Of a DNA stretch of 64,000 nucleotides, positions 47,601 through 57,808 are shown in pieces (the stretch's first letter is position 1; every line of letters starts with the position of its first letter). A program made the position numbers and the translations under genes. A model generated the notes under the pieces. It was given only the letters and a program-made list of their open reading frames with translations, was not told the DNA's origin and did not search any database. Origin of the DNA: Carya illinoinensis (lineage: Eukaryota > Streptophyta > Magnoliopsida > Fagales > Juglandaceae); NCBI RefSeq assembly GCF_018687715.1, contig NC_056764.1, positions 14,688,501 to 14,752,500 of the forward strand, in the 5' to 3' direction.

Positions 47601-48696
47601 TTATTTGCTTTCCAAAGCTCCCTTTGAAACGACACATCTGTGACTTTTGTTATTTACTTTTTAACTCCTATTTGGTTTGGCTGTTGATGCAAGTGTTTAG
47701 TTATGATGTTCGCTTATAAAAGAATCTTATTTAGAAGTATTTGGTGGTTTAAGGGGTTCATATTGGCTCAGCTTTGTGCATTTTAATTATTAGTTACTGT
47801 TCTTGTTCTGGTGGAACTAATAATGTTGAACAGGAAGATGAAATTTAACATTTTCCCTTTCATGCAGTAGTCTTTTCACGAATTCAAACTGGTTTGCATT
47901 CCAAGACGACAGAATTGGTAGTGCACCTGTGAGCACATCAGAGATAATGGATGAGATAAACTTAAATGGAACTTCAAATGGTGGTAACAGCAGCAGTGAT
48001 GATGAAGTGGTGGTTGGTGAGGACGAGGAGCTGGCTGAAAGTAAAGACCCTGTCAATGGGACTTCAAGTTCCAATACGAACTTCCCGAACGGGTTTACTG
48101 GGAGTGGTTCCATGAATGGTGGGCTTTTGAACAAGGAAAATGAACTAGCGAGTGCTTCCCATGATATGGGCTTCTTCAGGTTCGAGACATCTGCTGGTGA
48201 GGAGTTGTTGGAAGCTAGGCCTCTCCCTGATTGGGTGGGATGGGGCGATTCATCAGATGTGCAAGTTGGTGGTGCAAGTGTGAACCCATTTGAGGATCAC
48301 TACAATTCAGACACCAATCCTTCTGGTCAAGCACAATTAGTAACTTCCGATGCTAGTTCCTTTTCACGTGAAGTATCCATAATTCCAAATGGCTCTCCAA
48401 CCACGACAGCTTCTAGTGATAGTTCAGTAGGTATTGATTCAAGTCAGAGGTCTACTGCTGTTCCATCATTGTTCGAAGAGGATGTTGAGTTTGTAGGTGT
48501 TGAATTAGAAGGTACCGAGAAGGCTATGGAACAGGCTCTCAAGGAGGGAATAGTTGGGGAAGCAGGGCCATTGAAGAGAAACATTAAACAGAAGGTGCCA
48601 GAGAAGGAGAATTCTGAGGAGGGTGGACCTGGAATGAAGGAGTTCAATGATGCCAATTATTGGAGGGTGGATCAAGAGGTTACTGTGTCAGAGTAA
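35159..48696 (+). CDS. SAPS-domain protein, PP6 regulatory subunit-like (19 coding exons)
   Basis: Coding exons: 35159-35197, 35931-36034, 36223-36309, 36434-36509, 36724-36798, 36906-36959, 38687-38746, 38835-38951, 42195-42289, 42406-42614, 44337-44434, 44677-44780, 44959-45124, 45396-45518, 46068-46150, 46670-46811, 46952-46981, 47122-47192, 47868-48696. All introns are GT-AG and the sum is 2,562 nt, 853 aa. The protein begins MFWKITSLSASSPVESLLDK, the conserved start of plant SIT4-associated proteins. The helical SAPS region covers about residues 110-500 (KTVPLMNYVQ, LVGSNDHVYPNYV, NPETIGAMLPKLGDLL, RPPLGKHRLKIVEFIAVLW). An acidic patch DSDDDD follows near 510, and the tail is low-complexity (EARPLPDWVGWGD near 680, NPFEDH near 705). 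By family knowledge it would bind and direct a PP6/SIT4-type Ser/Thr phosphatase. Splice sites are inferred from frame and homology only. Confidence 0.95.
36588..36690 (+). mobile_element. LINE/SINE-type 3' tail in intron 4
   Basis: Contains CTTTGTATACTTCATGTCTA, ACTTGGGCTTTACCTAT and AATAAAATTTTATTTTACC followed by an A-rich end. The same text occurs at the 3' end of the LINE fragment at 39543-40780 and at 42046-42105 and 51130-51232. No coding part is left, so it is a very short 5'-truncated copy or a SINE sharing the tail. Confidence 0.6.
37756..38367. repeat. 306-bp tandem duplication in intron 6
   Basis: Unit A 37756-38061 and unit B 38062-38367 share GTGCAGTCAAGCA, CCAGATGCTAG, TTTAGAAT, ATCTACTGCAT, AGAATCTCAGAATTTAA, TTGCTTAGTTGGTTAATGAA and CTAATGTTTCTGTGGCTAA in the same order, offset by 306 bp. 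Differences are scattered substitutions and short indels, so it is not recent. Each unit starts with a decent splice-acceptor look-alike (TGTGCAG, CGGTGCAG). Confidence 0.92.
38587..38632. repeat. (TC)n microsatellite in intron 6
   Basis: About 23 TC units, 55 bp upstream of exon 7; it could act as a polypyrimidine-rich stretch. Confidence 0.97.
39486..39541 (-). mobile_element. LINE 3' tail, antisense, in intron 8
   Basis: Reverse complement reads GTACTTGGGCTATGCCCATT and then AATAAAAATTATTT, matching the shared LINE 3' tail in the window. It lies directly upstream of the sense LINE fragment. Confidence 0.6.
39543..40780 (+). mobile_element. LINE 3' fragment in intron 8 (copy 1)
   Basis: An L1-type ORF2 C-terminal remnant in the sense orientation of the host gene. 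VGDGSGVRFWHDKWCGERSL, WSPSKKGKFTVRSFH and KSIWQTKAPSKAAFFVWTA are the zf-RVT-domain neighbourhood (39670-40110). One missing base near 40136 shifts the frame; the next frame continues the zinc motif (CCMCKKDG...H...C) and later WCIWQERNDRSFED. It ends near 40700-40780 with ATAAAACTTCTTGATTACC and an A run. Truncated at its 5' end before the RT palm. Its predicted 213-aa frame is not a gene. Confidence 0.9.
41060..42105 (+). mobile_element. LINE 3' fragment in intron 8 (copy 2, older)
   Basis: Same domain and orientation as copy 1 but more decayed. FWHDIWCGDRALKVSFP can be read near 41195-41245, and the zinc-site DWCCMC remains in frame near 41635-41655. Its 3' end has CTCTTGTATACATCCTGTGG and a long T run at about 42080-42100. 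Confidence 0.8.
43660..43900. other. Snippets resembling the snRNA upstream element in intron 10
   Basis: AGTCCCATATTGG (43760-43772) and AATCCTACATTGG (43828-43840) are close to the plant U-snRNA upstream element RTCCCACATCG, and a TTTAAAATA lies about 25-30 bp after the second. I see no snRNA sequence downstream. Similar words occur in dispersed plant repeats, so this is probably a repeat relic. Confidence 0.3.
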
Positions 48697-49729
48697 TTGC
48701 GTTGTCTCTGCTTAGGGTTGTTTCAACCTTAAAAGTTTGATCCGACGGGATCAGGCCCTTTTTTCAGCAAAAATATGTACAGTAATTTTGTTTCCAGATG
48801 GAGACCAGGTGGTGGTGGGGGGAAGATTGGATGGCGGTAGGTTGTGTTCATGGTTATTGTTGTTTATTAGTTATTTTAATTACTCTTCTTGTTGTTTATG
48901 GTTCAAGGTTTTTGTTTCCTTCTGCTACTGATTTATGGGGGTTTCCCAGATCCATCATAATCCATATTTATTATTGCCAGAGAAAACACTCTTCTTTTTC
49001 AATATCTATTTATTATTGGGCAGTTTTGGTTGTGGGTTTATGCTGGAAACGGACTTCCGATTATTTTGTTTTGGTTATTATTATAGGACAACTGAGCCAG
49101 CCTCCACCAAATTGGTAGTGCCAGTGGGTGCTCCCCCTTGGTACCGTGAGATTCACTGTCTACATTGTTTATTCAACGGGAGGTGATATTTGGTGTGAAC
49201 GTTGCGTATTCTTTTTATAAAAAGCAAGTAAATATAAAAGTTTATTATTAAAAAATTAATTTTTTTTATTTAAATTTTATATTTACAAACTTTTTTTAAA
49301 AGGAGTGGCTTGTGTACTCTATGATCATAAATATCATTTTCGTTTATTTTATCTATACTGCATCATCATAAGAAAACGTTTTAACTGTTTTATTTTTATT
49401 TCTTGCTTCATTTTGATTTGTAAATGACACTTTAAAAGGACTAAATTGAGAGAGCTCGTTTTGTGAGATGTGGGTTATACGCTTCCCAACCAGGGGCTCC
49501 TCCCACCCCCCAAAACCTAATGGTTTTCTATATATTTTAAAATTGATTAATGCTCTTTCATTATTTTTTCATCATTCCATGAAGTGACATTAGATAATTA
49601 GATTATTTATTATGTTTCATTTATAAATTTATTATCTAATACCACATCATGAGATGATGAGTAGATGTTTTCTATAAAATTATTACTAAATCTAGAAATT
49701 TTGAATCCAAAAACTATCAATTCGTTGAC
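48697..49729. other. 3' UTR of the SAPS-domain gene and intergenic DNA
   Basis: The first few hundred bases after TAA (48694-48696) are T-rich and likely 3' UTR. Several AAT-rich words occur, but I cannot pick the poly(A) site. No other gene. Confidence 0.5.
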
Positions 49730-50097
49730 GCCTTGTTTGGACATTATAAGAATTCTCATAAATTTTAAAATTATCAAAATTTATACAAATTTAATTCTCA
49801 AAGCTCACTTAAATGCAGAATATTCTTTAATTTTAAAATTTTAATTTTTTATTTAATCATTATTTAAATGTAAAAATCAACGTAATTTTTACAAAGTTTA
49901 AAAGAAAATTAATATTAAAAATAATATTCAAATAATTTTTAAGATTTTTATTCAATTGTTTTTATCACATCTTCTAAGATCTAATAAAACATCTTCATTC
50001 AAACTATTTCATTATTATTTATAAAATTTTGAGATATTCCAAATATCTCAAAATGTCTTAAGTCTCTTGAGATAGCATCTAAAGACCATCAAAATAA
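49730..50097. mobile_element. MITE, GCCTTGTTTGGA-like family
   Basis: Left end GCCTTGTTTGGACATTATAA; the right end reverse complemented is GGTCTTTAGATGCTATCTCA. Contains the perfect hairpin arms TTTGAGATATT and AATATCTCAAA (50025-50051). It lies between the two genes, about 400 bp upstream of UBL5. Confidence 0.65.
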
Positions 50098-50511
50098 TTA
50101 CAAGAAAAATACTTTATCTATGAAAATCTATGAAAGAATTTTATAAAAATATATTTATAAATTAATATGATTTAATGTAATATATATTATAAAATTAGTT
50201 TTATTATAAAATAAATATACCGTATATATAAAAATACACTACTTTATAATTTTACTTTTATAAAATCGCTTAATATCCGATCACAAACACAGTCAATTCT
50301 ATCTATTTATTTCAAATTTGGGTCAAATTGCGTGTGCTTTCGTTGAGTTAAAAAGACAAAAAAGGACAACAAAAGCAAAGAGGAGACCGACTCTAGGAGA
50401 GGGAAAGACTCGTGTATTATTTATTGCCATCCTCCAAATCATATATCGATTCAATTCGATTCGTGAAAATTAGGGTTTGTGGAGAGAGAGAGAAGAGAAA
50501 AGCCTGCGAAG
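50098..50511 (+). promoter_or_regulatory. Promoter region and 5' leader of UBL5
   Basis: AT-rich proximal region. TTAGGGTTTGTGG (50470-50482) is a telo-box-like AGGGTTT word frequently found in leaders of plant translation and housekeeping genes. A purine-rich GA tract follows up to the start codon. The TATA box is not certain. Confidence 0.45.
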
Positions 50512-50684
50512 ATGATAGAGGTGGTGCTCAACGATCGCCTTGGCAAGAAGGTTCGTGTTAAGTGCAACGAAGACGATACCATCGGTGACCTCAAGAAGCT
50601 CGTCGCCGCTCAGACGGGCACCCGTGCCGACAAGATCCGTATACAGAAGTGGTATAACATCTACAAGGACCACATCACCCTTAA

Positions 50685-50729
<45 letters not shown>

Positions 50730-50733
50730 TTGA
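50512..50733 (+). CDS. UBL5: Ubiquitin-like protein 5 (UBL5/Hub1)
   Basis: 73 aa, single-exon CDS, full length for the family. Starts [19 protein letters not shown] and ends in the family's diagnostic GLELYYN in place of the di-glycine tail of ubiquitin, so it is not expected to be conjugated through a processed C-terminus. The beta-grasp fold is apparent in the conserved text ([34 protein letters not shown]). In yeast and animals Hub1/UBL5 binds Snu66/SART1-type spliceosome proteins and supports pre-mRNA splicing; a nuclear role is inferred here. I chose this ATG over an in-frame one 33 nt upstream because the conserved sequence starts here and the 11 extra residues come from the GA-rich leader. 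Confidence 0.98.
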
Positions 50734-50760
50734 CCTCCAATCCCTCATCCACTCTTGGTA

Positions 50761-50763
<3 letters not shown>

Positions 50764-50806
<43 letters not shown>
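50764..50806. repeat. (CT)n microsatellite in UBL5 3' region
   Basis: About 21 CT units starting about 30 bp after the UBL5 stop, probably within the 3' UTR. Confidence 0.97.
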
Positions 50807-50808
<2 letters not shown>

Positions 50809-51129
50809 CGAGGAAAAAATATTCACATCTTTTCTCATTTCTTTTGTGTGTTGGCTTTTTTTTTTTTTTTTCAATTTAGAAAAGAAAATACTAATTTTAG
50901 GTTTCTTACATGAAGCTCCTTGTGATTATTTTTTGCTTTGTGCTTTTGAACATAATCCATAACGATCAGGGTCTTATTCATCTCACTTGCAATTTTGTTG
51001 ATGTCGTTTTGTTTGAATGTTTGGCTGAAAACATTCAGAATAGAAGCAATATGGATTTTATTTGTGAATGCGCATGAAAGCTACTAAGAATTAAGGGTTT
51101 AGCTGAGAGTTAGTCGCTAACTGAAAACT
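50807..51129. other. UBL5 3' flank, no other feature
   Basis: T-rich; likely 3' UTR followed by intergenic DNA. No coding homology. Confidence 0.4.
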
Positions 51130-51232
51130 GCTTTAGCTTGTATTTAGGTGTACTCACTTGTATACATCCTGTGTACTTGGGCTATGCCTATTTACTTGGA
51201 ATGAAATCTCTTATTAACTTAAAAAAAGGAAC
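51130..51232 (+). mobile_element. LINE/SINE-type 3' tail downstream of UBL5
   Basis: Has CTTGTATACATCCTGTGTAC, TTGGGCTATGCCTATTTAC and AATGAAATCTCTTATTAAC, ending in AAAAAAAGG. Matches the shared 3' tail seen at 36588, 39486 (antisense), 40676 and 42046. Confidence 0.65.
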
Positions 51233-52160
51233 TAAAGGTTAGTTGCTAAGCTGCTTCATGCTAGTAATTGAACTGAGAGTTTATTGTGATCCTCCTGCAT
51301 CTTACTTCTTACAGCCCCAACTCATGTTAATTATGATACACAAGGCGAAGACTTTTAATAGAGAGACTGAGAAACGAAGCTGTTTGCAACTTTTCATTTC
51401 TTCCGCCGTTTGAGTAGCTACTACTTGCAGACCTTGTGGGGAAATTTTATTTTATTTTACTTCTATTGGTATTCCATACTGGCCATTTTAGTGACAGAAG
51501 GGCTGGTATATATACCTATTACATCTAGATTTAATATGAACAATATTATGATATCAGTAATAAGATGTTGATCGTGAAGTTGATTAGGAAGAGAAGTTGG
51601 TTGGAGACATGGAGCGTGGTGGCGAGGAAAGGAAGTAGTAATTTGAAAACTTGCTTTAAAGGCCTTTGTTTATGTCGCAGCTGCTTTCCTTTCCTATAGT
51701 TTCTTGATATACTTTTTGGTATAAGTAGTTGCAACCTCTATATTCCATGCTTGAGATAACAGAACTGCGTACATGAACTCCGGATTTCCTACTACTAGGA
51801 GAAAGTTCAGGGATCTTTCACGCCATATTGACATGGTATATACAATCATTTATATCTGGTTTTTTACTTAACAAGTGCTATTTGTTTGCTTGGAAATCCT
51901 TTTAGTGGCTATGAATGGGCTTGGCTGCAGACTTTGAGAGAGGATCTGTGCAACATTTGTTAGCTATTTGAAAAATGCATCTATGTTCATGTGTTTTCAA
52001 TTTCTACAGGAGTTGTAACCTACATAAGGATTTTTTTTTAATTATATATAAAAAAAAAAAAATCCTTTGTAACTATAGTCAGGTGTACTTTCCTTTTAAT
52101 TGAAAATTAGAAACTTTTCTTCTCATCATTCTTCACAATTTTTCTGTTGCATGGGCCATG
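51233..52160. other. Intergenic, no gene
   Basis: No credible coding frame or repeat terminus. Confidence 0.4.
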
Positions 52161-52187
52161 TGTAACACCCAGACCCCAAAAGTGTGA

Positions 52188-52221
<34 letters not shown>

Positions 52222-54921
52222 TTATCAGATATGTTTTAAGATACGTTTTATGATGGTGTTTGTTTTTGATTGGGTTTCTTCCCCTATCCCAAGTTTTCCC
52301 CTGTTGGATTTCCAGTTGGAATAAGACCCCTAAATTGAAACCAACTCCCAACACCAAACTTAATCCAATCTCCAGATCATCCATGTATCCTCCGTTCTTC
52401 TTGTCTATAAAATCCCACGGGTCCTGCAGAAATAAACACAAGAAAATCCAGTCAACAAAGAGAAAAACTCACTCGCATAGCCGCTTCACTTTTCCCATCC
52501 ACCTCCAACCACCACAAGTACGTCGGACCACCTCCCAGCTGCACAGAAATCGCCGACCAGCCCAACCCCGTCGAACCCACTCCTTTCCTGTAAGTCCCAG
52601 ACAGGATCTCTCTCTCCCCGTGATTTCCAGTTCTCGGTCTAGCTCTCTAACTCTCTCTTGCCTCGCACCCTTTCTCTCATCTGCTTTACTCTCGCTGAAT
52701 ACCACTTGCTGTCTTTTACCTTCATCTGCTTTATTCCAGCCTTTGGAGTTTCTAGAAAGAAATTATGTGTTTAAGAAAGTAGGCATTGGGCTTAACTTCC
52801 AGTCGGTCAAACTGAAACATGGGGTTGCTTTTTATGGTTTATTTCTACTTTTTTCAAAATATCTATGTAGTTCTGAGTTTAATTCTAAAAAACTACTCCT
52901 TGAGTTTTGTTGTGTATCACCAACTTGACTTTCAAACCATATATTTTAACTTCTGTAAGAAGTCTCTAGAGTCTCATTGTTGGTGAAATTTCATTTGTGC
53001 CCTTAAACCTTTGCTGTTGAGTTTCCAAAAAGCCAAATTATACTTCTGGCCTTATAAGGGTATATGACAAAATGGGCTCTAAGTGTGTTTTATTTACATG
53101 AGCTGGCCCCTCACTTGGGCCTTGGGCCTCCCTATTTTCTTAAAGGGGTTTCTTTCATATTACTTTAAATTGGGCTTGATCTACTATATTTCAGAAACTG
53201 TTTTGAGTGTTTAAGTGGACTGTTTTCTTCAATTGGGCCTTCCTATTTTTAAAGGGTTTTAAAGAATACTTTTTAGTCTATTATTTTAATTAATATTCTA
53301 ATTGTCTATTCTATTTAACTATGTTTTTAAGAAATTAAGTTATATTTTTAAATAGAAGTTAAGGAAGATGTTATGAGTTTTGAATAATATTATTATGTAA
53401 TGATCCTAGTCAATTATCTCTATAGATGATTTTAGGTATTTAGAATGCTGCAACATGTCGTTCTAGAAAAGTTAGTGACAATTAGTGTCTTGTATAGGTT
53501 ACGAGCTATGACGTGAGATTGTGAAAGCAACGCTAAGAGGTAATTAGTATGATAATATAATTGCATGTGTATCATAAATGTTCTAATGGTGTATGAAAAT
53601 ATGATGTTTGTCTACGCTACGCTACAAGCTAAGTGAAGGTTAGATTCCTTTCACGATTTTTCATGAATTATGACATTATGCTTGTATGAATGAATTTGTT
53701 GTTTGATGGAGTGAATGATAATAAAATCACATGGAAGCCATGAAATGTTGATATAATAATTTAAGTCAAGTATGCCATGTAATAAAATAGCTAGATTATG
53801 TATGTCGTGTTCATGTTGTAGTTAGATCATGTATGCCATATTCATGTAGAGATTAAATCATATATGCTATGTAATGTCATGAAGTATTTAAGTATGTCGT
53901 GTAAAGTTCATATAGAACTCAGATCATGTAAGCCATGGAATGTTTAGGTTCAGATCATAATATGCCATGTTATGCTATGCCATCTACAAGTATATGCCAT
54001 GCTAGAAAAGTTCATGATATTCAATAAGTTCTCACGCATTAAGAAAGATAAGATGTTTAAGGGTGACACGGACTTAAGTGTGTTCACCACAAGTTATGTT
54101 AAGACGGTGCCACGGACCTAAGCGTGGCTCACCGTATGTTAAGTGAAATACAAACCTAAGCATGTTTCACTCTAAGTTATGTTAAGGGTGACATGGAGCT
54201 AAGCGTGTTCATCACAATTTATGTTAAGGGTAACACGAACCTAAGTGTGTTCATCATAAGTTATGTTAAGGGTAACATGGACCTAAGTGTGTTCACCACA
54301 AGTTATGTTATGCGGTGTCACGGATTCAAGTGTGGTTCACCTTATGTTAATTGAAATACGGACTCAATTGTGTTTCACTCCATGTTATGACAAGTTATGG
54401 GGTGTCACGGACTCAAGTGGGGTTCACTATATAATAAGTAAAAGACAAGATAAACAAGTAATTTATGCATTCACGTTATATGATTGCCATGATTATGTAT
54501 GTTTCCGCTCATGTTGATGATGAATGGACATGCTATGAGAATCTGTGAATGATATATTTTTGTTATGAGGAGCCTTTGACTTACTGAGTATTGGACTCTT
54601 TTTTTTTTTTTTTTTTGTTTCTTTATTTTCTCCTATGTTTAACTATCATAGATGATGATTGTGAGGATGTAAAGCTGGAGGACCAGGAGTAGATCTATTA
54701 CAAGAACTTAGTTTTCTTTTATGATTTTTAGATAAAAAGTTACATGTAGGTTTAGTTTTTGTTTTTACTTTACGTTCTCAATTTCATGTTTCAAAAATAG
54801 TTATGTTCATTTTAGGTGGTGTTTTCAATAAATGAGGTATTTCAGGATATGAATCTTTTTAACGGGTACTGTGCTTTGAATGTTAGTAATAGCTCTATCT
54901 TACGGGAAGGGGGTGCTGGCA
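52161..54921 (+). mobile_element. LTR-like element with TATA box and minisatellite
   Basis: Starts TGTAACACCCAGACCCC and ends around GGGAAGGGGGTGCTGGCA, resembling a mutated GGGGTGTTACA end. An ATT trinucleotide repeat (52190-52221) lies near the left end. TATAAAATCC at about 52405 is followed by a C-rich, A-rich leader-like stretch, suggesting a U3-R-U5 order. No gag-pol. I found no matching duplication (CCATG left), so the right border is uncertain. Short open frames within it (e.g. 52260-52928) have no domain. Confidence 0.55.
54059..54432. repeat. Minisatellite, about nine ~43-bp units
   Basis: Units read GGTGACACGGACYTAAGTGT, GTTCACCACAAGTTATGTTA with variation (e.g. 54061, 54106, 54147, 54187, 54230, 54271, 54314, 54355, 54399). 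Within most units GGTG(A)CAC and GTG(TT)CACC form an imperfect palindrome around CTTAAG/CCTAAG. Confidence 0.88.
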
Positions 54922-55898
54922 GGTCTTTCGTTTGTTTTTCTTTACATGAAAGTTTTGTAATTACTGATGTAACAATTTGAATCCGGTAGATTGTTCCAAG
55001 TCTAACATATAGATGTCCCAATTTATCTGATGCATTGGTCTGCTTGTTACATTTCTATTATTAATTGCAATTAAGTTTCATGCTTAAATAGTTACTTATC
55101 TTTTGCTACCGATTGCAATGATCTTGTATAGTCAGTTTGGTTTTCTCGGGGTCAAACTCTAATGTGGTGTTTTTTGTTTTTTTCCCCCTTATTTTCCATA
55201 TGTTCACAGGGTTGAAATTCGTATGAAAAAGATGCATTGCAATCTGGGATGTGGTGGAATGTTGTTGGGAAATATATATTATGTTGTGCATGGTGACATT
55301 TCTGTCCTTCCATATACTATGTTAGTGGGCAGATAATATAATATATGATATGTGAACACCATATATCTTCCAGACTTTTTGTCTCTATTGTGTAATATGT
55401 GGATTTAAGTTTCTGACGTGAAAATTCTGTTTTGATTCTGCAAACCATTTCCTTGGCATTATTGTTTGCTTGTGTGCATAAATCACATCTCCAGTGTGGT
55501 TTCGTGTAATTTATTTGTTTCCGTATTTTGACAGACAGCGATGTGGAGGATATAAGAGACATACGGTATCAAGTTATAATCCCATAATATAATATAATAT
55601 ATCAAATCAGCTGCTCCTCAAAATTATTTAAATTCGTCTACCTCCGTTCGATGGGGAGTCAGCCGAGCACTAGACTGGCCATGGTTTGGAGTTCTCGACG
55701 TTGACCAAACTAATACCGCCCCCCGCTGGGGGGGGGGGGGGGGGGTTTGGATTCGTCATTTATTCGTTAGTGTTTTTTGAAAAGCCATTTGTTAGTGTTT
55801 TTATAACCCGTAAACTTTTTAATTGGCCCAATTTATCAACCTTGAAGCTGTCCTTAAAATAAAACTGTTCAGGCTATTTTTAAAGAAAGGAAAGTGCT
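54922..55898. other. Intergenic; homopolymer G tract
   Basis: 18 consecutive G at 55728-55745, preceded by CCGCCCCCCGCT. Otherwise no feature recognised. Confidence 0.6.
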
Positions 55899-56020
55899 AT
55901 TTGAAGGTGTTTATACCACATACCATCTATACATAATTTAATTTATTATGCTACGTATATTAAATTATTAAATTAAACTATGCTACGTAGATGTTGTATG
56001 GTGTAAAAGTCTTCAAATAT
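55899..56020. mobile_element. Hairpin MITE, ~120 bp
   Basis: Almost the whole block is an inverted repeat. The left arm has ATTTGAAG, TTTATACCA, ATACCATCTA; the right arm reverse complemented has ATTTGAAG, TTTTACACCATACAACATCTA, and TACGTAGCATA appears in both halves. No coding capacity. Confidence 0.65.
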
Positions 56021-57431
56021 GATTATTCTTTTTGGAAAACTATTCTTCAGTACTTAGAATAGAGAGGCATGGAAAAAGATTAAGCTAGAATCAAATATTC
56101 CTATATTATTATAAAGACTTCTTTATTAATCTACACTTATTCAAATTGAAACACCAAACATTTAATCTCTGTAAATGACAGTTGCATTTCATTTAGGCAT
56201 TTTGATCATGATGGCAAATTTGATATAATATCTTGCATGCAAATACTGTTGTGCACCTGCTTTTTCTTCTCTCCCCAATATATGTTGTTTTCCTCATGCA
56301 GCTGATCTGTGTGCAAGAAAAATGAGAAATCTCTTTCAAACCACCAGTTTTTCTTCTTCACACATTCGAAATGAGCTACAACTTAACTAGTGAGTGTCCC
56401 GGCAAGAATATTGGTCTTTGCCTTCTTTTTACACCATTTTAATGGTTTTCTGGCGTAAGCATTTTCCACTTGTAGCTGGGTCCACCACCAATGAAAAATT
56501 TGCTCCTCAAATTGATCATCAAACAGCCTCTTAATGAACAATATATATACAACTTTTGGTGTACTTTGGTTTTCTTGCTTAGTTTCTTGTGTTTCTCGCT
56601 GTGAATGAGATCTAGATCATAAAGAATACACAAAGAATGCCGGCTTGGGATATTTTGCTTGTCTTCCTCTGGTGTTTTGTTTCTTGTGTTTTTACTTTTT
56701 CCTTGAAATATTTGTCTACTATTCGTTCTTTCCCTCCATAAACATGGCGAAAGGAGAATGGGAATTAATCGTGACGTGGATTGATGATAAGCTGACGGCC
56801 ACTGATTTGTCAACAGATGGGCACGCACATATACAGGGTTTTTGGAAAGAGAGACTTCCGAAAAGATTTTCCTCTGATTCATAATGATATTTGGACATTT
56901 GTGTACGACATGCTCAAGTAAGCAGTGATTATGTCGTTGCCCAGTTTCAAGATTTTTTCCAAGTGGTAATAATCACATCACTCGTGCTTAGGTGCCACTG
57001 TCAATCTCAATCAACAAGGCCATTACATGCTGTCCGATGGTGTATGCTTATGACTCATTCTAATAGTAGACATTATGAGTTATTTATATCTATGTATAAA
57101 GTATATATATCTTCCACGTTAGTATATAAATGATGATATTTAATTTATAAAATTTAAAATTTAAAATGATTTTTTTTTTTTTTAAATCAAGTTATGTATG
57201 GAAATATTTTATTAAGTGTGCTCTATATAATGGCTTGAAAATAAATTTTTCATTATTAATATATTAGATCTACATGTGTACGTACAAAGTTATATATACA
57301 CACACGATACGTATAACACCCATAATATAATATTATGGTAAGCTTTGAAATTCTTGAAGTTCTAATTAATAATATTTGAAGTAATTTTTCATTTATTAAT
57401 ATAAGTATGTAAGGTAACATATATACAGTAC
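56021..57431. other. Intergenic, no gene recognised
   Basis: A 79-codon frame at 56645-56884 has a hydrophobic start and a polar end but no domain, no homology I know and no splice context; I leave it unannotated. An A/T-rich tract fills 57130-57430. Confidence 0.4.
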
Positions 57432-57447
57432 AATATTACGTTTAATA
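57432..57447. repeat. SINE target-site duplication, left copy
   Basis: AATATTACGTTTAATA; the right copy 57700-57715 is AATATTACATTTAATA (15 of 16 identical). Confidence 0.85.
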
Positions 57448-57699
57448 AACCCCAATGGGTTGACCCAAATGGTAAAAGACTTGGTCTTAGGTACCACTCT
57501 CCTCAAGGTCTAAAGTTTAATATCTCATAGGTGCAAACAATTTTTTAGAAAAACATCTCCTAGTGAAAAATTAGCGATTTAACTAGTTTCATGTAGTGAA
57601 ACTTCTGAAAGTGCAGTGCATAGGACTGAGGTTTACTCTGTAGAGTGAATTCGAAGGATCTTGTCTTAAAGAAGTTTCCTGCCATCAAATAATAATAAT
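57448..57699 (+). mobile_element. tRNA-derived SINE, ~250 bp
   Basis: Head region has TTGACCCAAATGG (57461-57473), a match to an A box (TRGYNNARNNGG), and AGTTTAATATCTC about 40 bp later, a decayed B box (GGTTCGANTCC). The tail is a short (AAT)n run. A 16-bp duplication with one mismatch flanks it. Mobilised in trans by a LINE; family name not assigned. Confidence 0.85.
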
Positions 57700-57715
57700 A
57701 ATATTACATTTAATA
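57700..57715. repeat. SINE target-site duplication, right copy
   Basis: AATATTACATTTAATA, see left copy. Confidence 0.85.
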
Positions 57716-57808
57716 TACACGTTATGAATATTATATATTTATACTATGTACGTAAAATGTTGTAAGATAATATAATATTAACTATGTCATATTTATAATA
57801 TGACAAAT

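Noticed and set aside
47817..48134. 105-codon antisense frame over the last exon of the SAPS-domain gene
   Set aside because: Antisense shadow of a Ser/Asp-rich coding exon; no independent support.
50540..50962. 140-codon frame overlapping UBL5
   Set aside because: Out-of-frame shadow of the UBL5 coding sequence extended by the CT microsatellite.
52260..52928. 222-codon frame in the LTR-like element
   Set aside because: Begins before the TATA box and runs through a C-rich leader; Ser/Pro-rich without domain, likely fortuitous.
56645..56884. Possible small membrane protein of 79 aa
   Set aside because: Hydrophobic start but no family, no promoter or intron evidence, and in AT-rich intergenic DNA; could be chance.
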